Source: Ciona savignyi (Eukaryota > Chordata > Ascidiacea > Phlebobranchia > Cionidae). Taken from it: a DNA stretch of 64,000 nt. A program made the position numbers and the translations under genes. How positions within the stretch are numbered: position 1 is the stretch's first letter; each line of letters begins with the position of its first letter. The stretch spans positions 146,491-210,490 of the forward strand of contig CH002001.1 in NCBI GenBank assembly GCA_000149265.1. The letters are read 5' to 3'. Positions 1 to 11,700 of the stretch are shown piece by piece. The notes beneath the pieces were generated by a model that was not told the origin of the DNA, made no database searches, and was given only the letters and a program-made list of their open reading frames with translations.

Positions 1-1095
1 TCTCTTGTTCTTACCCGTATTTTGCAAACTTTGTCACGTTTTCGCAATCTTCCAATTCAATTCGTAATTCATATTTTCCAGATCCGGTTAGAACATGAAG
101 ATTTTCGTTTCCTAAATTAAGATTTAATCAAACTAACTAATTTAAATTTTAAATATAATGTAATTAAAACTCACCCAACCAGAACTCGTTGCTGAGGTTT
201 CCAAACATCCCCTGATATTCAACCCAAGTTCGATAGAAGTTTTCAGAACCATCCCTCCGACGCTGGAAAACCTGGAATGTTTGTTTATTATAGCTGTGAA
301 TAAAATTTTAATAATGAAAACTCCACCGACCATCCAACCACCGTTGTCAGTAGTTTGATCACAATAAACTTTCAAAGTTTGCTGATTTCCCGGATTATAT
401 ATGAGTTGTATTCCACTTTCGTTAAGCCCAAACCTTAATGCTTCTTTGCAGTTTGTGGGTAATCCTAAACGAAAGAATAAATTAGAAATCGCAAAAGAAT
501 GTCAAACTTAGAATCTTCCGCAATGCTATACTTGTTAGCACTGAATGTTTTAAGTGTTTATGTGATTTGGGCTATTAGACTAATCTTTTCTGTGCTATAG
601 CCTCATGATTATTTATACTATACGGCTCTTCTTTACGCAATAGTGGAATATACACCCATAAAACAGTATGACTATGTAATATGTCCATAATGTATATGTT
701 GCTCACCTGTGTAAATAACCCAATCCACAATCAGCATCGTGTCCCAGCCTGTGGACTCGTCAGTTCGCACAAGTTCAAACAAAAAACCGTGGGTGAAAAT
801 TTCTTCCACGGTCAAGTTGAATTTATGAGGAAGGTTTGGATCTAAAGGTCTTGCTGTTGCGGTGACAAAATCTGGGACAGATTTCAAGCACAAGTTGTAC
901 TTAACAAGTGCCCTTCGTTTTTGTAATTGTGAATCAGAGTGCAGCTCAGAGCTTCCTTTTTGTCTTTCTGTAATGTTACGGTTTAACACTAAATTATGTA
1001 AAATATTTATTATTCCAAATTAACTCTATCTAAAACTTACCTGATACAGCTATGTTTAAACAACAGATTATGGTTAATAAAAAGTGTTTCAACAT
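1..1095 (-). CDS. Secreted fibrinogen C-terminal domain protein (5' part, runs off the left edge)
   Basis: Five exons can be joined on the minus strand with GT-AG introns and consistent phase: 1095-1041, 988-707, 464-331, 271-175 and 111-15; the gene continues beyond position 1. Exon 1 encodes a hydrophobic signal peptide ([19 protein letters not shown]). Exon 2 encodes a linker of about 95 residues with an N-I-T glycosylation site and no recognised domain. Exons 3-5 encode a fibrinogen C-terminal domain, seen in [59 protein letters not shown] and FAKYG. These match the usual order of ficolin, tenascin and angiopoietin-type domains. The domain's calcium-binding and C-terminal parts lie outside the window. 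In this superfamily such proteins are secreted lectins or matrix proteins; the subfamily cannot be told here. The 59-bp intron 272-330 is very short. Confidence 0.88.
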
Positions 1096-1185
1096 GATTA
1101 GTGGTTTAAATTAGATTTAAATCGTAAACCTGACGGTCCTGACCTACAAGGAAATTGAACATTTAAAACTTGTACAATCTTAGTT

Positions 1186-1345
1186 TAGTTAAGTTTTAGT
1201 TTTAGTTTATTTTTTGCCCCAGTATTCACTGCACAGGAACAGGAAAAGACGGCAAAACGAACAGACGTTAAACACGTCATTTAAAATAGGATATAATTAA
1301 ATAAATAAAGCGGACGCTGCCGCCAAACCTAAGCAAAAAAACAAT
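1186..1345 (-). repeat. AAACTA-tailed retroelement copy (family B)
   Basis: Read on the minus strand it has a gcggc...gcgtccgct head, a conserved cgttttgccgtcttttcctg core and a tail of aaactaa iterations. It matches the copy at 36320-36488 along most of its length, which suggests a short interspersed or 3'-end LINE element. Confidence 0.6.
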
Positions 1346-2144
1346 AATATGCAAACAAAATTTAATTAAGAACAAACGATATTGAAATACAGTAGGCTAC
1401 TTTTATTTGAAAATCAATCAACTGCAAATTATCTAAATGCAAAAATTAAGCAGGCGAACACACTAAGTTATACTAAGAATAAATGCGCCAATCCGACAAA
1501 TAAGCACACTTTGATCGTTGACGTCAAATCTTCATTTCGCAAAGGTCGTTAGAATTCACGGAAATCTAGAAGTTTATTTCCGAGACGTATACACACAGTT
1601 ACAGAGTAAAATGTTTTGCACACTGTGACAAATGATAAAATACATTTTAGATCATATATCATATGCTTTCCCCATTTTATTTCTATCCTGCGTTGATTAT
1701 TTTATTCATTTGTATATAAATTGTGACTTTGCGAATATATATTCTGTTGTGGTTGGGTTGATCATATAGCGTGGTAGATTGAAATGCAATCAGTAGGAAC
1801 GGTTTTCTCGTGAAAATCAACCAATCTCGGGTATTTAATCAGCATTCTTTCGTTTTTATTGTTTATTGTTTTGTTTTATTTATATTTGGGCTATTGTTTC
1901 AGTTTCTGATTTATGCTACTAACATTTTATGGAAAGAGTGCATGTGCGTAAGTGATATATCCGATAACAAAATTAAGGTATTTTAATTGAGACGACAGTG
2001 CTCCTATAACCAATGGTAAAACACAACTATAAAAGATTATTACAATCTGCATGAAACCGATAAACACTAGTAAGTGCCAACTACGTGTTTTACCTTATGG
2101 CCTATGTCTATTCAAGCAAGTGCTCCGGTTAACACAATTGGTAT

Positions 2145-2260
2145 AGTTTAGTTTAGTTTATTTTTTGTTTCCACGATAAAAACATGAAGCAGGACTATTG
2201 AAAAAAATTGGAAAACGAGAAAAAATAAACGACATTTGTTAAAACACGTCTAAAAACAAG
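2145..2260 (-). repeat. AAACTA-tailed retroelement copy (family B), partial
   Basis: The plus strand starts with tagtttagtttagtttat, then tttccacgat and ggaaaacgag. These match the reverse complement of the 3' parts of the copies at 21210-21335 and 55010-55187. Confidence 0.55.
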
Positions 2261-2289
2261 CAATGAATTATTAAAATTCAGTATGTTTT

Positions 2290-2485
2290 GTCCGACCGAT
2301 TAGTTTATGCGTCGCCGACAGTTACAGTTTCGGGATATTACGGACATTGCCTAAACCCAGTGGAATAATGGGTTTTACTAAATTAAGGGAACGTCCCCAT
2401 CATACACAACACAATGCAATAGCTCCGGTAACCCGACTATGGGCGTAATCCGACGATTGACCTTGTGTTAAATGCCATAGAAATT
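2290..2485 (+). repeat. tRNA-derived SINE (family C), tail-less
   Basis: It starts with gtccgaccgattagt, then has the family core with acggacattgcctaaaccca, tacacaacacaatgcaat and agctccggtaacccgac. The family runs from a tRNA-like head to a (TATCC)n tail; the tail is missing here. Confidence 0.65.
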
Positions 2486-2728
2486 TTATTCTATGAAAAT
2501 ACAATATTACATGGCCAGTGAAACTAAATAATAACTCATTGTTAAATGAAATTTGCCATCATGTATTTCCCAATCATTTAAACATGTAGACATCGATATA
2601 TCTAGAGTAGAGTATCGAAGAAGGGGTTTTCCCTTGTTAAATCATCGTGGAAGTGGAATGTTTATATGGAAATCGTGTCAACTCCAAGTTTAAGAGATAT
2701 CTTTAAGCGTTCTATTTAGTTTGATGAA

Positions 2729-5700
2729 ATGCAAGATTGGAATCAACTGGTCGACGTTTTGCGACGAGCTAGCAGTCAGCACTCGAGTGAATTCGTTCCG
2801 GCAACCCAGTTATTAAAGGAATTCGAGTCTCAACCGGGATTTCATTTAGCCCTGCTTAAAATCGCACTATCTTTGCAAATATCGGAGATACCGGTCAGAC
2901 TGATTGCTGTTTTGTTCTTTAAAAACGGCATTGAGCGGCATTGGCGCACGCACGGACCTTCTCCAATTACAAATGAAGAAAAAATTAAGATTCGTGAAAT
3001 CATCTGTGAATGTTTCAACGAACCAGTGCAGCAGGTATGTTGGTGTAAAATTGTAAATAATTGGACAATACTTAAAAAAGGAAAAGGCGGAAACTGCACA
3101 GTAAAATTACAATAAATAATTTAAACCCAGCCCTATACACTAATCTCAAGCCCACAACTAACCCTCATTCCAACCCATGATTAAAACTGACTCTAATGTC
3201 ATAATCTTTATTTTAGTGTGCAGTTTCCCTCTTTCCCGATTTCCCTTCTTTTAGTTTTTACCTAAATAATTAAATGTCCTTAATGTTTAGCTTGCATTTT
3301 TGTAAAAAATCGCTTTTTGGGACAGAATTTGCAAAACAAACCAGGTATGACATTCGGTAGGCTACAATTTTTACCCACTGAATTTGGGAAACCATGTGTT
3401 TTTACATAATGTACTTGCAACATACACATGGGCCGAAACTAAGATAACTTTAAAAACTGCACATTATAATTAGGGTCAGGTCGTAGGAGCTGAGGTTAGA
3501 ACTAGGCAAAATTTCTGGGTAAAGATTAGTGTTAGAGTTATGGGTCTAGTTGTCTTCTTTACTTTTAGTGAAAAGTTTTAATTTTCCATAAGAGACACTA
3601 AAATATGCCTAAGCTCTAAAAACTGTGTGTGAATTTACATTAACTTCATAATATTATTGACTTTACTTTAATTTATAAGTACTGTATGACTATTTAAATT
3701 ATCTTTGTTTTCTTTCCAGATTGCGCTTCAATTTGCCGTTGTCACCTCGAAGATAGGAAGATACGATTATCCAAAGCTATGGCCGGACATAATGCCTTAT
3801 ATGGTTCGTGAGATCCAACAACAATTACCGAATAGTGATGTCATAAAGGACAATACCATACTTTTGACATTTCGGTTGTTTATGAAGGAGTTATCAACAA
3901 AACGGTTGCCCAATGACAAGAAAATATTTTTACAAGTTTGCCAGCAACTGTTTGCCTCCATTTTTAAATTGTGGGGGGAACTAACTTTACAAGTCGCTTC
4001 TGATCTTCAAAATCATGAACAAAACACACAGAAAATCACTTTTGACATGCATAAACTTATCAATGTGCTCAAATCGTTTCGATGCATAAGCCCAGCTTTA
4101 CAGAATGAGAGCTGTAAACAGTTTTTAGTAGCGTTACTCTCTTCATTAAGACAGTTTCTGCAATTTTCTCAAAAATGTTGCAGCCTTGAACTTTTCCAAA
4201 AACTTCTGATTCTCCACTCAAAGATTATTCTTGATATGCTTGAGTCAAATCAACAAGACATTGAGCAATTTTTTAGCGAAACGCTCGCTATTTCAAGGCA
4301 ATGCATTTTTGAGCATGCAAACAATCGGGATCTATTTCAAGAACGATTTATAGTAAACTGCATGAACCAAGTGAAATGCATGGCTTCTGACAACGAGACA
4401 GCATGCAAGATTTTACCAATTGCTGACGTGGAAGAAATAATGAGGTAAAAACGTGTTAAATTATTTTGAAAAACCCTGAGTGTGTGATAATGGAATACCC
4501 TCCTTACTTCATAATCAATGATTTTCTTAACACTTATGCAAGATTGTGCTGTCACCGAATATTTAATTAATTTAACTGACGAATTCTGTTTGATATACTT
4601 ATTTTATCATGTTGTTATTATCATTCAATTGTCATAACGAATACCTTAGATTTAGCAAATAAATTTTTCTACAGTAGGGTTGAATCAGAATAGCCTGATA
4701 TTGGTATATATGCTGCTGCTTTATTATAATATTTTCTGTGTAGCTCTATGAATGGACCATTTTTTTCTATCTCTAAGTTCTATATTTAAATTATTTTTGC
4801 TATTCCTATTTAAATAGAAAAAAAAAACAGTTTAAAACACTCACTACTTATCAGAGATTTAATGCAAAGACAATACACCACCATAACAATTAATATTTGT
4901 GATAATATGCAAATGATAAAGCTGATTTGTTTTCACATTCGAAAAAAAAATCCAAAAATATAACCTTGTCATCCCAGACAATAGAACTTTGGGATAAGAT
5001 AATCTCTACAAGTTCATGTACAGGAGGCCATTAGAAACACATAATGTTCATTTAAGTAATTAATTGAAATGGAATATGCGCTACATCCTTACCATGTCCC
5101 AACATACACACTATGTTTTTTTATATTGTATCTTACCAATAGGCTACCATCATAGTGGTACCAGTATTAAAACGATAGAGTTTCATCAACCATTTTAAGT
5201 ACTTTTATAACATTACTATCATGTTAAAATTTATTTCCAGTTTCATTAAATTTTTCTTTTCTTTAATCGTCTTTATTCCTAAGAATATTCCTAAATCGTC
5301 TTTCTAATCAAAGGAAATGTGATTTAACCTTAAATAATGTTGTTTTTCAAAACAATAAAATGATGTTGTTTTCAACAGATGCCTTGTTTTCCATTTTCTC
5401 CCATTGACCTCTGGTGACCTCGAGCGGTGGGAGGAAGATGTGGAGGACTTTTGCTCCGAGGAGATCGGAGAAACGTGGAAATACAATCTTCGCCCGAGTG
5501 CAGAGGTTCTTCATTGTTGTTTTAATAAGAATTTTAATTTTAAAGCCGAACCTGTTTTTGTATGCTCCTTATGTTACCACTGGTTGGATGTTCGTTTTCC
5601 ATTTGTTTTCTGGCAGAAAATCCGTACTAAATGATTACAGGTTCCCTTTGGATCTAAGATCGGAGCACATTTTGATTTTACTTCGTTTTTTTCTTCTTCT

Positions 5701-8700
5701 TTTTATATATTACACTGCAGTTTACTTATCCACAGAAACATTTTGTGACATTCGTCATTTTGTAGTTTTTTTATCAATTCGCTATTGGGCAAGAAATTTA
5801 GATGGTTCTGAAAGATAAATATGAACTGCAAGTCAAGGTTGCTTTGTTTATAATATTTCTCCACAATTGGCTTCATTAGTAACCATGTATTGATAATATA
5901 GGACAGGATAGGATATTCATGTTTATCCTCATGAATGGGAAAACCAAGGGGGTTAACACCTGGGGAAAAAAATTAAATAAATAACTACCATGTTTAAAGT
6001 TTGATCAATTTTTTGTACTAAGAAATCAGATATCAATCATGTCCTTCTTTCTAAATCAATTTTGTTATCTGGACCAAATTCTTTAAATTTATCTTCCTCA
6101 GGTGTTATTTCTTACCTTTCTCCATTCCAACCCTGAACAACTGGTTCCAATGATCATTTCTGCTTTGAATTCTGTCAATGAGAAGATAAAGACAGGTTTG
6201 TAATGTGATTTTCTTGATTATCCCGACCAAAAATCGTTCCGAGTAATGCGAGACATGTTTACTCGCGTGACGCACGCTACCCATTTGAGTGTTATATTTA
6301 TGTCAAAAGCATAGGCATCAATTTTTTTTCCGTTGTAAACGAAAACATGGGTGTTCTTACTATGAAGGTTATAAAAATGTGAGGCACGAACCAAACTGTT
6401 GTTTTTAAAACCATAATTTTACACAAAAGTTGCTATAATACACAGGTTTTTATGGCATCATAAAGTGATCAATTTTAAAACTATAAAACTTTGATTTTTA
6501 AGTGTAATTTTTCTTTAAAACTAAACCTCCCCAATCTAAAACTTAGCTGATAAATCATCGTCGGACGTCGGCGTTTTGATGGAGAATGATGCAGTGCTGT
6601 CCGCCGTGGGTCTCGCTGCAAATGAATTATTTGATTGTTTGAACTTCGAGTCGTGGTTCATGGAGCACCTTCTTCCATATGTGCATTCGTTGCAATCGAA
6701 TCCTCACGGGAGGATCATTCACAGGTTGTCTTGGGTGTCTTAGGATAGGATATTCATGTTTATCCATGTTATTGAGAAAACCGAGGGGGTTAACACACAG
6801 GCAATCGTCAGAACACCTTGCACCCACTGTCTGGTTACCAGAGCTATTGCAGTGTGTTGTGTATGATTCACACCTTCCTTTAATTTAGTAGAACCATTTA
6901 ATCCGCTGGGCTCAGGCAATGTCCGTTAAGTGTCTTGCCCAAGGACACATTCGACTAGCTAGCGACCCGTTGTCGTAACCATAACAATTGCTGTGCTGTG
7001 CAAAATCAAAAGTTAGCTTGATATGTCCCATAACTTAAAAATCCTTTTAATGTACGAATAACAAAAATTACACTTTTTACTATAATATAAACCGCATTAT
7101 GTTATCATTTCTTAATATCAACTCCTGGTTATCTAGTTAAAACTATGAACGCTAAAAGGCATTACACAAATCATAAAAACTGGCCGTAGTTACACAGGTA
7201 TTGTCACTTTTCCACAGTTACCAGTTAGTTTTGGTAGTTTTATATTGTGTTTTTTTCTGTAAATACCAGGTTTACGAAGTCCTGAAGATATGAATATCTA
7301 CAATTTAAGCTTTAATTAAGTTTGGATATTTCATCAAATTTTGCATATCTCCCAGATCCCAGTTGTAAACCAGCTATGACACTAATGTCACTCTGCTTAT
7401 TCTTGGTTTTTTAATAAATTTTGTTATCAAAATCCAGTTCATTGAAGTAAAGACTGTGGTGTTTTTTTCTTAATATACAACAGTATTGGATTACAAAACC
7501 TATGCACCTCCATGAAATGTTTTGTTTTGACCAGCTCTAGCAAAGGGTGAGGACTTCAACCTTTACGGAAATTTAATTACATCAAAAATCCACAGACGAG
7601 TGCTCTGGTTGATCGATCAATGGATGGGTGTGAAACCACCAGTTGAAATAAGAACCACCCTCTATGACTTCATAATAGGGTCATTGTCACCAGGATTCAA
7701 TATGGCGGTACGTCTGACAGCAGCGAGTGCTTTGCGACAAGTTCTCGATGATTTTGAATTCGAACTTGGTGAGAGATTATGATTTTATAACAACACGGCG
7801 TATAAAGGTGTTTCAACAGCCAGTCCTTAATACCTATTCCAGTATAGAGTAAGGAGGCTATTGGCGACTATATTGGTATGAACCCAACCCTGCCAACTTG
7901 CTAATGTAAGAGCTTATTCACATACTTAAAACCACAGCTTATTTAACACTACACTGATAAACTTTAAACACTCATATTGTATGATACAATTAGGAAAATT
8001 TGTTGATAAGTACCATTCAATCTAAAATTTTCTGTGTTATAATAGCGAATTCTCTCTGCATTTTTCCCACTTTGAGAATGAACATAAATATCATGTTTTA
8101 TCTGTAAAATTGAACTTTTAAGCACTTGCAGATTCATTTAAAGGTTTACTTGCAGATTCATTTGAACTTTTACTTGCAGATTAATTTAAACTTTTACTTG
8201 CAGATTAATTAAAACTTTTACTGGCAGATTCATTTGAACTTTCACTTGCAGATTTATTTAAACTTTTACTGGCAGATTCATTTGAACTTTTACTTGCAGA
8301 TTCCTTTGAACTTTCACTTTCAGATTAATTTGAATTTTCACTTGCAGATTCATTTGAACTTTCACTTGCAGATTCATTTGTAGCGTACCAGGACCGCTGC
8401 ACTGATGGTTTGTATCGATTGTTGCAAGATTGTGAGGCAGGAGACACTCGGATGCGAGTTCTGCATGTCCTGAGCTTCGTCATCGAGCGGTTGGGCCCTC
8501 AAGTGGTGACTTGTATCCAGCAACTCGCGGACATCTTGCCTTCGATATGGTTGACGTCCGAGTCACACAATATGCTTAGGTTATTAACATGGGTGGCATC
8601 TTTTTTTGCCTCTGAAAAAGTTACCGCACTTGAAGTGCTGGCGAATTTTATCGCATAGTTTTTGTCCTGCTGTGGTGTTGCGTGGTTGGTGCGAATAAAA

Positions 8701-11700
8701 GTACTCTAACCTGGGGTGGTAGTGTGTCACTTCATTGCAACCACTTCTAAATGAGGCAAAAATTAACAAAGTAGCAAGTTTCGCAAGATTGGGAAAATCT
8801 TGCAAATAATCCCTTGCATTTTTTCCTAGCAGTCTAATTGCAGGAAATTATAACCTTTGTCGATTCGCAAGCATTGTTAAATAACCGTGCGAAAATATAA
8901 ATCTTGACATTCCCAGGTGTGCGGTTGTATCGACGCTTGTCAACTTGGTGATGGGGTTACGTGGGGATTCACCTAACCTGCACCCATTCCTTATCCCAGT
9001 GATCCATGCGTGCACAGACGTAAGTTCCCCAGCGCACATCTATCTGCTTATCGACGGACTTGAGTTATGGGTGGCGGTGTTAAGGAACGCAGTCGCCATG
9101 ACACCCGAGCTTCTACATCTCTTCAACAACTTGTTTGGTTCGTTTGACTATTTTTACTAATTTTTTAGCTTGGGACTAAGAGATTTCTGTTATAGATTTC
9201 TGTATATTATCCAGCCTTACAATCGTTTTCCAGGTTTATTTTTGTTTTAACCAGGCTGTGCTTCGAACCTACAACGAGCTTGTCACTTAATCCGATTTTG
9301 TATACAATTTGATATGTGTGGTCTGCGTTGACCATTTGACCACACGACTACATTTTCCAGCGTTATTTTTTTTTCGTTTTTTTTTTACCAAGCCAAGTTT
9401 CGAACCCATGATGGGCTCGTCACCAAAACTATATTTTGTATAAGAGTCGGTCTATGTATCATTCACGTTAACCATTCGACCACACAACCATACTTTTCCA
9501 GGTTTATTTGAATTGAGTTCGGAATCATTGAAGGACTGCTTCCATCTAGTGGAGTGTTACGTGATTCTCGGTCGTTTGGAATTCATCAAGAGCGAGCAGT
9601 GTTTCCAGTTTGCTAATTCCTTGCTCTCCATTATATCGGATGTCAATGATAAATGTCTTCTCGTGGTCTGCAAACTGGTCTCCACTATTATTGGGGTGAA
9701 ATTGTTATGACATAATTTTAATATATCGACATAATTTTAATATATAAAAATTCAATTTCAAAATTATACATTTTTTCCAAAAGCACTTATCGCTTAATTA
9801 TTATGTAGTGTTTCTTTATTAGCTTGTTAAATGTAAACTATGTAAAAGGGCACGCTTGGAAAAATAAAAAACATTAGTATTGTGCGTTTTTTTGGTAAAA
9901 AACCTTGTGTCTTCAACATTTTCCAGAAAAGTAAGGATTAAAAACACAGTAATTTGGAAACTGTAATCTGGTTGGTTTTGTCCGCTACAGCATTTTTTTC
10001 TCCTGGCTTTGTTCGTAAGTTGTAACCATGACATGACATATTAACTGACATTTTTATTGTATTTTTAAAAAGAAAACGGTCACAATGAAATATAAGGAAG
10101 CATATAGAATATTCCATGTGGTGAAGGCTAGCTAAACTCTCCTATAGGAAAAAATAACCTATCAACTGCCGTCTCCACTTTCAGGCTGATGCGATAGCAG
10201 CATCAGAAGTATTCGCAGCGTACATCAAGGACAACCTGCAGAGATTTCTCTCCGAATCCTTCAACGGTGTTTTATCTACTGCAAGGATGCTGCTGATTGC
10301 TCGGCTGGCCCTGCGCCACCCGGTGGCTTTCTGGCAGCATTTAAACAACCACACGGGGGAGCAGTTCAACCAAGCTGCATCGTATCTGTTTAATATGTTT
10401 AGGTAAGTACTCTCGTGTGGCCGAATGGTTAACACGACCGATACATATACCGACTCTTATACAAAAAACGGTCCGAGTGACGAGCCCATGGGTTCGAAGC
10501 TTGTCTCGTTAAAAAAAAAATATATGTTTAGGTAAGTACTCTCGTGTGGCCGAATGGTTAACACGACCGATACATATACCGAATTACATACAATAAAAAC
10601 GGTCTTAGAAAACGACCCAGTTATGGGTTTAAAACTAAGCCCGGTAAAAAAACTATATAAATGTTAGCTAAGGTGTATGATCATTCATGTGGCCGAATGT
10701 TAACCTGACCGATACATACATCGATTTTTATACAAAGACGGTCCTTGTTCCCAACCTATCATGGGTTCGAACTTAGCTTGGTAAAAAAATAAGAATAATA
10801 TATTTAGGAAAGGTGTATAATCGTGTGTCTGAATGCTAACATGACCAATACATATACAGATTTATATAAAAAATGGACTTCGTAACGAGACCACCATAGT
10901 TTCGAAACCCAGTCTGATAAAAAAAACATGTTCAGATAAGAGTTCGGTCGTGCAGCTGAACGGCTTGGCCGAACACATATACCTAATTAAATACAAAAAC
11001 CAGTGACCAGCTCATCAGGGGTTTAAAACTTAGCCCAGTAAAAACAAAACAAAAATATGTAAAGATAAGAGTAGTGTTGTATACCGACTTGTATACAAAA
11101 AGCATGCAAAAACAAACCTAGCATAAATAATAGTTGTCATGGGTTTAAGTCTACTATCATAGCTAAAAGTACATGGGTGGTAATCTGATAATTGCCTGTG
11201 TAATAACACCTGCGTTTTTCTGTTTACTTGGATGAAACCTAAATAACCTATCCTAAATAAAATACGATCGGATATTCATGTTTAACCCAGTGAATGGGAA
11301 AACATAGTAATAAAATATGATAGGATAATCATGTAATGATTAGATTACCTCACGTCCACTATCGGGTTACCGGAGCTATTGTAGTGTGTTGTATTAATCC
11401 GCTGGGTTCAGGCAATGTCCGTAGAGTGCCTTGCCCAAGGACACAACTGACTAGCTAGCGACCAGTTTCGAACCAAATACACTATAAATAAAACCTCCTA
11501 TCCCTGCAGTACTTGGATCGACAGTGTGGCTGAGATTACCCATCGCAAGGAAATAGCACTGGCTGTTTTGACATTACTCGACAATTTCAATGAAATAGAA
11601 GCTGTGAGGTCATCAATACCTCACATCATTTGTATAACTGTGCATGTGAGTATGATTACCGTGTTTAAAAGATGTAATTTTTCTCTAACTTCAGGTAAAC

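Larger units (their letters stand above)
1096..2728. other. Intergenic region between divergent genes
   Basis: This region separates the minus-strand fibrinogen-like gene from plus-strand importin-11 and so holds both promoters. I see no coding exon. It contains two copies of the AAACTA-tailed repeat (about 1186-1345 and 2145-2260) and one tRNA-derived SINE (about 2290-2485). No clear TATA box is visible. Confidence 0.5.

Noticed and set aside
5414-5818. 134-codon frame overlapping importin-11 exon 3
   Set aside because: It is a different frame from the well-aligned importin-11 exon and runs into intron sequence.
8115-8383. Regular 24-bp repeats resembling a CRISPR array
   Set aside because: There are no unique spacers, the unit is a splice acceptor, it abuts a coding exon, and the genome is clearly eukaryotic.
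8384-8579. Alternative start of importin-11 exon 7 at 8384 (after TAG)
   Set aside because: It is in frame and possible, but it removes four residues that align without a gap when the CAG at 8371 is used. The summary's 958-residue figure refers to this shorter form; the model listed gives 962.
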